From the NCBI GenBank assembly GCA_038198445.1, contig JBBPZZ010000015.1, forward strand, positions 1-9,523: a DNA stretch of 9,523 bases, in the 5' to 3' direction. The translations under genes and the position numbers were made by a program. Shown piece by piece: positions 1 to 5,609 of the stretch. Position 1 is the stretch's first letter. Each line of letters starts with the position of its first letter. The notes below the pieces were generated by a model. The model did no database searches. It was not told where the DNA came from and worked only from the letters and a program-made list of their open reading frames with translations. This DNA comes from JACDDK01 sp038198445 (GTDB lineage: Bacteria > Actinomycetota > Rubrobacteria > Rubrobacterales > Rubrobacteraceae).

Positions 1-518
1 CGATGGGGGCGGCTGTGAGAGACGTCCCGCGCGAGCGAGGCGCCGTAGTCTTTGGTAATAATGATCCTGCTGAGGGCTATCCGAAGAGCATCTCCTACAG
101 GTCCCTCCGCATCTCGCAAGAGATAGGCTATCTTCCGCAGGTCGCTCCGCTGCCGGTCGCCGAACCAGTACTCGATGAACTGACTCGTTTCGCTGTCTTC
201 GTCGATCCAGGGCAGCGTCACATTCCGACGGATGGAGCCAACCCGAGCAGCCAAATCACGCGCGGTATTACGAAGCTGTTCTGGGTCTAAGGGCGTCGTC
301 CACACCTTCGCCATCAGCACGGCCAGAGGATCCATATCAAAACCCAGACCCCTGTGACCTTGTTCGGCCGCGGCGCGTAGCACGGTGCCAGAGCCGGCCA
401 TGGGATCCAGCACAAGCGACCCCGGCCGCAAAGAGGCGAGTTCCGCTAACGCTATGTCCGCGGCCATGCGCGCGGGGAAAGGGTGTATCGGCTTGGCGAT
501 GCTGACGGAGCCGCTCAC
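1..518 (-). CDS. DNA methyltransferase, N-terminal part (cut by left window edge)
   Basis: An open frame of about 172 codons runs leftward from a GTG at 518-516 and leaves the window without a stop. It shows an AdoMet-dependent DNA methylase N-terminus: KPIHPFPARMA (residues 9-19), then motif I LDPMAGSGT (37-45) and the acidic motif II GFDMDP (59-64). The motif order, with AdoMet-binding motifs first, implies that the catalytic DPPY-type motif and target recognition lie beyond the edge, so N6-adenine versus N4-cytosine specificity cannot be read. The start is supported by GAGGAG eight bases upstream and by an in-frame TAA (542-540) that ends the preceding gene 21 bases earlier. Codon choice is less GC-rich than in the replication operon (ATT ATT, AAA, GAA), hinting at separate ancestry. 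It could be an orphan methylase or the M subunit of a restriction system whose nuclease lies further left. Confidence 0.82.
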   Translation of the reverse strand, partial: MSGSVSIAKPIHPFPARMAADIALAELASLRPGSLVLDPMAGSGTVLRAAAEQGHRGLGFDMDPLAVLMAKVWTTPLDPEQLRNTARDLAARVGSIRRNVTLPWIDEDSETSQFIEYWFGDRQRSDLRKIAYLLRDAEGPVGDALRIALSRIIITKDYGASLARDVSHSRPH

Positions 519-539
519 AACCTCGACTCCTCGCGCCGG

Positions 540-959
540 TTAATAGTCATCATTCACCAGTAACTCACCACGCTCCTCCAAATTTAGCAGTATCGCCACT
601 ACCGCCTGTATCGGCACCTCCGCCCAGAACGCCACCGACTCCACGTCCCGGAAAGACTCCCACTCGTCCTTGACCCGCTCCACCCACTCCGGCTGCTCGC
701 GTTCGATCCTGGGCCTCAGCGCCCGCACCGCGTCCGGGTCCACCTCTAGCACGTTGGCCGCCGTGTAACATGCCTTCTGACGCCACTTGAACGCCGACGG
801 CCTCTCGTCATAGCCTTCCGCCTCCATCTCCCTGGCCCTCCTAGCCTCCGGCCGCAGGTCCTCCTGCACGGCCAACACCGCCATATCGAAGTCCCGGGCG
901 AAGTAGCCCTCCATCCTCTTGTTGCGGAACCCCCACTCCACGACGCGCAGGCCTCTCAC
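540..959 (-). CDS. Hypothetical 139-aa protein with possible C-terminal winged-helix-like segment
   Basis: The function is not recognised. The frame starts at GTG (959-957), which overlaps the stop of the upstream HTH gene in a GTGA junction, so translation is probably coupled. It ends at TAA (542-540), 21 bases before the methyltransferase start. The protein is charged and rich in Trp, Glu and Arg. Residues about 106-139 (VESVAFWAEVPIQAVVAILL, then ERGELLV) read like a small winged-helix unit: two helices followed by a short hairpin. A DNA-binding or adaptor role is only a guess. An internal ATG at codon 16 is a less likely start because nothing separates it from the purine-rich bases before it. 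Its place between a regulator and a methylase suggests it belongs to the same functional unit. Confidence 0.72.
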   Translation of the reverse strand: MRGLRVVEWGFRNKRMEGYFARDFDMAVLAVQEDLRPEARRAREMEAEGYDERPSAFKWRQKACYTAANVLEVDPDAVRALRPRIEREQPEWVERVKDEWESFRDVESVAFWAEVPIQAVVAILLNLEERGELLVNDDY

Positions 960-1336
960 CCCTCCCTATCGGCCTCGCCCGGCTCGCCCACAATGCCTTC
1001 CGAGGCTTTCCGCTCGGACTCCAAGAGCCGCCTGTAGAACTCCCTGAACTCCCGGATATCCTCCAGGTCTTCCTTCGTCGGCAACCGCTGCCCGTAGGCG
1101 TAAGCCAGCCCCAACTCCTCCCACTCCTCCTCCGTCAGCCCGTAGACCACGTCCGCGACCGTCGGCAGGTCCCTCGGCGCCCCATGCACCCCGCGCACCC
1201 AGTTCGAGACGCTGCTCTGCGTGTAGTCGTACCCCAAGGCCTGCGCTTTCCGGGCGAACGCCGACTGGCTCGACCGCCTAGAACGCACGATCCGATCAAA
1301 GACCTCCCCGAAGTACGTGTAACCCTTGCCCTCCAA
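956..1336 (-). CDS. Cro/CI (XRE)-type HTH transcriptional regulator
   Basis: This 126-aa protein has a lambda-repressor-like helix-turn-helix in its N-terminal half: FGEVFDRIVRSRR, then SQSAFARKA (residues 24-31), and a recognition helix around TQSSVSNWVRG (39-49). A leucine- and glutamate-rich helical segment (67-114) probably serves for dimerisation. The start is a TTG (1336-1334). An in-frame TAG lies 39 bases upstream and no ATG or GTG lies between, so a rare start is forced unless the protein begins inside the HTH; a GGGGG run about seven bases upstream is a weak ribosome site. It heads the leftward operon and diverges from the replication operon, the usual place for the repressor of a phage or integrative element. 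It probably controls itself and the rightward operon from the gap at 1337-1430. Confidence 0.85.
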   Translation of the reverse strand: MEGKGYTYFGEVFDRIVRSRRSSQSAFARKAQALGYDYTQSSVSNWVRGVHGAPRDLPTVADVVYGLTEEEWEELGLAYAYGQRLPTKEDLEDIREFREFYRRLLESERKASEGIVGEPGEADREG

Positions 1337-1402
1337 GAAGTCGCCCCCAAGGTCGTCCGCCGCCGCCTCTTCCTACTTCCGTTGCCGGGCAGTCTAGCAC
1401 AG

Positions 1403-1441
1403 CTATGAGTTGATCTGGTAGGATCTATCTATGAGTATAAC
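1403..1441 (+). promoter_or_regulatory. Divergent regulatory gap with 8-bp direct repeats and promoter-like boxes
   Basis: The gap between the HTH gene and the rightward operon contains CTATGAGT twice (1403-1410 and 1429-1436), 26 bases apart. A TTGATC (1410-1415) resembles a -35 box and TATAAC (1436-1441) resembles a -10 box, but the 20-base spacing is long. The repeats sit on both boxes, as expected for operators of the adjacent HTH regulator. On the opposite strand TAGACT (about 1390-1395) is a weak -10 candidate with no good -35. All assignments here are inference. Confidence 0.35.
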
Positions 1442-1661
1442 TAATAACAAGGAGAGGGAACGTTTCGTGGAAACGATAGGGCCGGTCGTAGCGGTGGGTG
1501 TCGAGCTTCTTGCTGACCGGATCGAGCAGCTACAAGTGGAGGAGCGAGCGGCCGTAATGAAGGGAGACTGGCCCGCGGCGAGGTCTGCGGCTATAGAGAA
1601 GGCGAAGCTCAAGGAGGCCCAGCACCGGGCAGCTGCCGGGAGTAGGAGGGGTAGGGTTTGA
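1431..1661 (+). CDS. Small 76-aa helical protein, first gene of the replication operon
   Basis: The function is not recognised. The sequence is almost entirely charged and alanine-rich helix, with a coiled-coil-like stretch in residues 28-67 (LADRIEQLQVEERAAV, then AAIEKAKLKEAQH) and a basic tail ending RRGRV. Two starts compete. ATG at 1431 has only AGGA seven bases upstream. GTG at 1467, in the same frame, has AAGGAGAGGG just ahead and would give 64 aa. The promoter-like TATAAC at 1436 would place transcription start after the ATG, which favours the GTG. Its TGA overlaps the TTG start of the next gene. The position ahead of a primase fits a small accessory or DNA-binding protein, but nothing proves it. 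Confidence 0.65.
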   Translation: MSITNNKERERFVETIGPVVAVGVELLADRIEQLQVEERAAVMKGDWPAARSAAIEKAKLKEAQHRAAAGSRRGRV

Positions 1662-1867
1662 TCCCGGCAACGACCCTTCGACCAGAGGACTGGCGCACCT
1701 GCGAGCTGATCGCCTTCGACATCCGTATTCCCGGCGCCACGAAGCGCCTCGTCTCCGAGGGCGCGGCCTGGCGGGGAAGCGCCCACGTCGAGCTGCTCGA
1801 TCCGCACCACGCCGTGCTCGTCATCCGCGCCGGCGGCGCTCGTGAGACAGAAGGGAGAGCGGCGTGA
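1658..1867 (+). CDS. Small 69-aa hypothetical protein in the replication operon
   Basis: The family is not recognised. The start is TTG (1658-1660), sharing a TTGA junction with the stop of the preceding gene. A strong GGAGG (1645-1649) eight bases upstream makes this unusual start credible. The protein alternates short beta-like stretches (CELIAFDIRIP at 17-27, AHVELLDPHHAVLVIRAGG at 45-63) with charged turns, suggesting a compact beta-rich fold. Its last bases form a GTGA junction with the primase gene, so the two are translationally coupled. The GC-rich third codon positions match the primase, which supports it as a real gene. Its role may be accessory to replication; this is inferred from position only. 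Confidence 0.62.
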   Translation: MIPATTLRPEDWRTCELIAFDIRIPGATKRLVSEGAAWRGSAHVELLDPHHAVLVIRAGGARETEGRAA

Positions 1868-4323
1868 GACCGAAGGACCTCAAACAGTGGGTATGCTGGC
1901 GCCGGGAGGAGCGCGACGGCAAGCTCACCAAGATACCTTACTCCCCGCGCGCCGGCTCTCGCGCCCGCTCCGATGACCCCAGGACGTGGGGCTCCTTCCC
2001 CGAAGCCAGAAAAGCCCACCGTGACAACGACCACGATGGCGTCGGCTTCGTCTTCACCCCGGACGATCCCTTCTGCGGCGTGGACCTCGACGGGTGCGTG
2101 GACCCCGACACCGGTGAGATAGAGCCGTGGGCGGCGGAGATCCTCGCCAAGCTCGACTCCTACGCCGAGATCTCCCCGAGCGGCACCGGCCTGCACGTCA
2201 TCGTCCGCGCTGCACTGCCCGAGGGCCGCAGACGCAACGGCAGGGTAGAGATGTACGACCGGGGACGTTTCTTCACCGTCACTGGCGACCATCTGCCCGG
2301 CACACCTCGTAGTGTCGAGGACCGCCAGGAGCAGATCGAAGCGCTGCACGCCCGCCTCTTCCCGAGAGAGTCGCTCGCAAAGAACGGCAGCACCCTATCA
2401 GACAGTCCAACCGACGCCGAGGTCTTGCGCCGCGCTATGTCCGCCGCCAACGAGGCGCGGTTCGCGGCGCTCTGGGCTGGCGACCGCTCCGGCTACGCCT
2501 CCGATTCCGAGGCCGACCTCGCCCTCTGCTCCATGCTCGCCTTCTGGGTAGGTCCCGACGAGGAGCGCATAGCCTCTCTCGTCGCGAGAAGCGGGCTGGC
2601 TCGCGAGAAGTGGAACCGTCAGGACTACCGGCGCCGTACCATTGCCCGCGCCATCGAGAAGGCGGAGTTCTATTCGCCCGGAGCCGGGTCTGCCAGCGAC
2701 GGGTACGTCCGGGCGAACGGGACAGACAGGCGGGCCGGCCTCGATGGCGTGTCCCTACCTGAAGCGTCGCCGTTCCCGGTGGATGCCATACCGGCTTCCT
2801 GCCGGCAGCTCGTCGGTGAGGCAGAGAAAGCCCTCGGTTGCGCTGCCGAGCTCGTCGCTTTGCCCATGCTCGCCGTCCTCTCCTCGGCCATCGGCACGAG
2901 CCGCGTCGTCGAGGTAAAGGGCGGCTGGCGAGAGTGGGCCGCGCTGTTCGTGGCTGTCGTCGCCTCCCCCGGCGCGATGAAGACGCCCGCGGCCAAGGTC
3001 GCCAAGAAGCCCGCCTTCGAGCGCCAGCGGAAGCTCGGCAGGGAATACGCGGAGGATAAGGAGGAGTGGAAGCGCGAGGTGCGCAAGTGGGAGGTCGAGA
3101 AGCGCGACGCCCAGAAGGCCGGAGAGCCCGCACCAGAGGAGCCAGCACTGCCGGCGATGTCCCGCTGCGTCGCCGGGGATACCACGGTGGAAGCCCTCGT
3201 CTCCATTCTGGAGGATAACCCGCGTGGGCTCCTGGTCCACCGCGACGAGCTGGCCGGATGGGTGCGTTCGATGGACCAGTATAAAGGCGGGAAGGGCTCC
3301 GACCGCCAGAACTGGCTCAACCTCTGGAACACCGACGAGGTCGTCGTGGACCGCAAGAGCCGCCTCGGAGAGCCGGTCATCCTGGCGAAACCCTTCATCT
3401 CCCTCTTCGGTGGCATCCAGCCCGCGATGCTCGGCGAGCTCGGCGGCGGTGTGGAGGACGGCATGATGGACCGGTTCCTCTTCGCCTACCCGGCCTCGCG
3501 ACACGCCCGCTTTTCCTACGAGGAGGTGAGCCCCGAAGCGGAGGATCGCTACGCCGCCCTGTACGACGGGCTCGCGGACCTGATCCTCGCCACCGACGAG
3601 TACGGTGACCCCAACCCCAAACCACTCAAGCTCTCCCCGGAGGCCCGGAAACTCTTTGCCGGGGTCGCGGACTCTCTGAGCGGCGAGATGCTCCAGCCCG
3701 GCTTCCCGCGCAGGCTCGAAGGCGTGTGGTCCAAGCTGCGCGGCTACCTGGCCCGTCTCTCGCTCGTCCTCGCCGTCTGCCGGTGCGTAGAGAGCGGCGT
3801 CCGCGAGGAGCGGATCGAGACGGTGGACGTCGAGGCCGCATCAAAGCTCGTCGGCTACTTCAAGGCCCACGCCAGGCGCGTCTACGCCGAGATAACGGTC
3901 CCTGACCCGCTGGAGGTCCTCGGCGCGGACCTGAAGGAGCTGCTGGAGGCCGAAGGCGGCCGGCTGGAGACCACGGCCACGCAGCTCTACCGGATGCTGG
4001 AGGAGGCCGGCTGCGAGGCGTTGCCCGCGCGTCCGAAAGAGCTGGGAACGGCGATCCGGGCGCTCTCCGCCCGCTCCTCGACGCTGCAAGCCTCTTTCGG
4101 CTGGCGCGGCAAAGAGAAGGTGGTGAGACTCGAGCTCGTAGAAAACAGCGTTGGTAGAGTAGGTAGCGTAGGTACGGACGAAGGTTCCACCAACGCTACC
4201 AACGCAACCAACGCAAGGATTGAGAGCGAAAGCCAGCCGGACACGGCTCCCGCCGACGCAACCAACGCAGCCGACGCAAGCTCCGAGCACCCGGACGACG
4301 GGCGCGAGAGGTTCGCCTTATGA
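1864..4323 (+). CDS. Primase-polymerase / DUF3987 helicase-like replication protein (819 aa)
   Basis: This is a large multidomain replication initiator of the phage/plasmid type. Residues 5-165 resemble the archaeo-eukaryotic primase-polymerase domain seen in NrS-1-like proteins: the metal-binding GVDLDG (D74, D76), the SPSGTGLHVIV segment with H111, and FFTVTGDH (136-143). Residues 183-270 match the helical domain that usually follows it (SEADLALCSMLAFWVG). Residues 304-640 are a DUF3987-type ATPase: a degenerate P-loop ASPGAMKTPA (367-376, K373), a Walker B-like GLLVHRDELAGW (455-466) and DGMMDRFLF (532-540) with a likely arginine finger. A charged coiled coil occupies about 383-420. Residues 680-760 look like a winged-helix DNA-binding end, followed by a disordered tail rich in VG and TNA triplets. 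GTG start, with AGGGAG six bases upstream. It probably primes and unwinds the element's DNA. Confidence 0.88.
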   Translation: MRPKDLKQWVCWRREERDGKLTKIPYSPRAGSRARSDDPRTWGSFPEARKAHRDNDHDGVGFVFTPDDPFCGVDLDGCVDPDTGEIEPWAAEILAKLDSYAEISPSGTGLHVIVRAALPEGRRRNGRVEMYDRGRFFTVTGDHLPGTPRSVEDRQEQIEALHARLFPRESLAKNGSTLSDSPTDAEVLRRAMSAANEARFAALWAGDRSGYASDSEADLALCSMLAFWVGPDEERIASLVARSGLAREKWNRQDYRRRTIARAIEKAEFYSPGAGSASDGYVRANGTDRRAGLDGVSLPEASPFPVDAIPASCRQLVGEAEKALGCAAELVALPMLAVLSSAIGTSRVVEVKGGWREWAALFVAVVASPGAMKTPAAKVAKKPAFERQRKLGREYAEDKEEWKREVRKWEVEKRDAQKAGEPAPEEPALPAMSRCVAGDTTVEALVSILEDNPRGLLVHRDELAGWVRSMDQYKGGKGSDRQNWLNLWNTDEVVVDRKSRLGEPVILAKPFISLFGGIQPAMLGELGGGVEDGMMDRFLFAYPASRHARFSYEEVSPEAEDRYAALYDGLADLILATDEYGDPNPKPLKLSPEARKLFAGVADSLSGEMLQPGFPRRLEGVWSKLRGYLARLSLVLAVCRCVESGVREERIETVDVEAASKLVGYFKAHARRVYAEITVPDPLEVLGADLKELLEAEGGRLETTATQLYRMLEEAGCEALPARPKELGTAIRALSARSSTLQASFGWRGKEKVVRLELVENSVGRVGSVGTDEGSTNATNATNARIESESQPDTAPADATNAADASSEHPDDGRERFAL
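4148..4214. repeat. Large imperfect inverted repeat in the primase tail
   Basis: Bases 4148-4173 and 4189-4214 are 26-base arms, inverted to each other with 22 of 26 positions matching, around a 15-base spacer. Each arm consists of about three 9-base units of the form ACC(A/T)ACGCT, on opposite strands. It encodes VGRVGSVG on the left and TNATNATNA on the right. It could form a strong RNA hairpin or a DNA cruciform, or act as an iteron-type binding site. Confidence 0.75.
4189..4278 (+). repeat. Phased 9-bp direct repeats (iteron-like)
   Basis: Six copies of a 9-base unit, (A/G)CC(A/G)ACGC(A/T), begin at 4189, 4198, 4207, 4252, 4261 and 4270. The two trios are 45 bases apart between neighbouring units, so all copies stay in the same 9-base phase. 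The unit is in frame and encodes TNA or ADA, so protein-level repetition alone could explain it. Short phased repeats inside or beside a rep gene are also typical of replication origins. Confidence 0.7.
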
Positions 4324-4667
4324 CCGCAAGAGCCCTCCTCGACGACCTGCGCCGCCGGGACGTGCGCCTCGAAGCCGATGGCCTGACCCTGCACGTGGAC
4401 GCTCTAGCCGGGATCTTTACCGGAGATCTGCGCGCCAAGCTCGTGCGGCACAAGCATTCCCTGATAAGGCTCGTCGAGCGCGAGCGACGCAGGCTGGAGG
4501 ACGCAGACAGGCGCGGCCTCGTCATCAAGTGGGCCAGGGAACCCGGCTACATCTCCCTGCACGACCCAACCACCGGCGAGTGGCACGAGATCCGTCAGTT
4601 CGAGTGCCCGCCAAGTATCGTCGAGTCCGCGAGGGCGCATCGCCGGCGTAGGGGAGATAAGAGATGA
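4320..4667 (+). CDS. 115-aa protein with TubC-like N-terminal domain
   Basis: Residues 4-52 (LLDDLRRRDVRLEADGLTL, then LRAKLVRHKHSLIRLV) match the pattern of the TubC N-terminal docking domain: a helix, two strands with a GLTLHVDA turn, and a closing helix. That domain is best known as a docking part of NRPS/PKS megaenzymes, but similar units also occur in small proteins beside primases of mobile elements. Residues 66-109 (EPGYISLHDPTTGEWHEI, ending in a basic RAHRRRRGDKR tail) form a separate unit that may contact nucleic acid. ATG start in an ATGA overlap with the primase stop, with GAGAGG eight bases upstream. No synthetase is nearby, so a docking role toward the primase or another replication partner is the more sensible inference. 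Confidence 0.75.
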   Translation: MTARALLDDLRRRDVRLEADGLTLHVDALAGIFTGDLRAKLVRHKHSLIRLVERERRRLEDADRRGLVIKWAREPGYISLHDPTTGEWHEIRQFECPPSIVESARAHRRRRGDKR

Positions 4668-4939
4668 GCAACTACGCTGACATCGCCCGCGAGCGCAAGA
4701 GAGCAAGGTCCCTGTACCTGGAGCTTAGATCCCTCGGTTTCGAGATGTGTGTCGAGGAAGACGTCTCTGACCCCACGGGCTACAGGATTGTCTTTGATGG
4801 TCCGGGGTCCATATCTTTTCCGCACATCGAAAGCATCGTACTTCGTGTCCGGGACAACAAAGCCGGGCTGGTGGACGTACTCCTGCGCAGGTGGGACCCT
4901 GACCTCCATGCGATCCGCCGTGAAGGCAGTTGCAGGTGA
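4664..4939 (+). CDS. 91-aa hypothetical protein, last gene of the replication operon
   Basis: The family is not recognised. ATG (4664-4666) overlaps the stop of the preceding gene (ATGA), with GGGGAG seven bases upstream, a near-ideal arrangement. The N-terminal 30 residues are a basic amphipathic helix (ADIARERKRARSLYLELRSL). The rest alternates short strands (YRIVFDGPGSISF, IESIVLRVRDN) and ends with a helix (GLVDVLLRRWDPDLHAIRR). No catalytic motif is visible. The base composition is slightly more AT-rich than in the primase, grading into the following region. The operon appears to end here, since the next gene lies 79 bases away behind its own promoter-like sequence. Confidence 0.7.
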   Translation: MSNYADIARERKRARSLYLELRSLGFEMCVEEDVSDPTGYRIVFDGPGSISFPHIESIVLRVRDNKAGLVDVLLRRWDPDLHAIRREGSCR

Positions 4940-4956
4940 TCAGAGAGCCATCAGCC

Positions 4957-4995
4957 GTGTGTGAGAATCCTTATATAAGAGAGAAAATCACGCAC
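4957..4995 (+). promoter_or_regulatory. AT-rich promoter-like dyad ahead of the membrane nuclease module
   Basis: The short gap 4940-5018 holds GTGTGTGA (4957-4964) and TCACGCAC (4988-4995). They are inverted to each other with one mismatch, a G-T type pair, around a central TTATATAA (4971-4978). The centre could be a -10 element, with transcription starting near 4984. No convincing -35 box lies 16-18 bases upstream, so an activator or a different sigma factor would be needed. An operator overlapping a -10 is the simplest reading. Confidence 0.4.
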
Positions 4996-5018
4996 ACAGA
5001 AGGTGGAAGACAAGAAAC

Positions 5019-5603
5019 TTGGACTTTGACACCACAAACAACAGCAGCGGCGACGGTCATCCCTCTCGCTCCGGCCTGCCTGATTTCTCTACCAGCGCCA
5101 TCTCCCAAGCTTCAGAGGCCGATATGGAAGAAGACTTCAGGATACCGGCTGGCTCCAGGAAGTCCGCACTGGTCTACCTCGGCCTCGCCGCCTACCGCGC
5201 AGGTCTGCTCGATCCGAAGGAGCTCGGTGAGGTCCGCGGCCGCGATGTTGACGAGGCCGGACTCCAGCGAGCCCTCTATCGCTCCTCCGTGGGAGAGATC
5301 GAACACGTCCTCGGTCCAATCTTGAAGGGCCGCAAGGTAGTAGTGGAGGGACATCTCGCCGGTGCGGGACGAACCGCCCTTGAGAGACTGGGCGCCGAAG
5401 TGGAGGAGTTGCAACTCGAAGACGAGAAGCGCTACATCGACATGACTCCCGTCATCTTCGTCTTCGCCGCTGTGGCTATGGCTGTTCGCTACATCTCCCT
5501 GGGGCTAGATGACCAGGACCTCTACATCCTCGCCGGCATAGGCTTCGCCCTGATGTACGGTCTCCGTCCGTTCTTCTCCAAGATGCAACGTCCCAGAGAG
5601 TAG
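5019..5603 (+). CDS. 194-aa membrane protein with two C-terminal transmembrane helices, function unknown
   Basis: No family is recognised. The frame starts at TTG (5019), with AGGTGG twelve bases upstream. An ATG at 5124 (codon 36) has AGAGG five bases upstream and is a good alternative, giving 159 aa and removing a Ser/Thr/Gly-rich, probably disordered leader. Residues 45-136 form a soluble mixed helix-strand unit (SALVYLGLAAYRAGLLD, GRKVVVEGHLAGAGRTALER, LGAEVEELQLED). Two hydrophobic helices follow at about 143-161 (PVIFVFAAVAMAVRYISLG) and 167-186 (DLYILAGIGFALMYGLRPFF), ending in a short basic tail. The TAG stop is followed only two codons later, in the same frame, by the probable start of the membrane nuclease gene, so the products are likely made together and may form a complex. 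Confidence 0.68.
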   Translation: MDFDTTNNSSGDGHPSRSGLPDFSTSAISQASEADMEEDFRIPAGSRKSALVYLGLAAYRAGLLDPKELGEVRGRDVDEAGLQRALYRSSVGEIEHVLGPILKGRKVVVEGHLAGAGRTALERLGAEVEELQLEDEKRYIDMTPVIFVFAAVAMAVRYISLGLDDQDLYILAGIGFALMYGLRPFFSKMQRPRE

Positions 5604-5609
5604 CGTCTA

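Noticed and set aside
3..290. Plus-strand 95-codon frame at the left edge
   Set aside because: It lies antisense to the methyltransferase frame, which shows recognised AdoMet-binding motifs and a proper start; this frame has no recognisable features.
2435..3504. Long open frames on the minus strand inside the primase gene
   Set aside because: They are side effects of GC-rich codons on the opposite strand. They are rich in Arg, Ser and Pro, show no motif or ribosome site, and the plus-strand frame has clear domains throughout.
4189..4278. Possible CRISPR array
   Set aside because: The units are only 9 bases, tandem without unique spacers, and in frame within a coding sequence.
4930..5325. 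Plus-strand 131-codon frame across the promoter gap and the 194-aa gene
   Set aside because: It overlaps the start of the 194-aa frame, whose C-terminal membrane helices and codon bias are far better, and it crosses the AT-rich promoter-like dyad.
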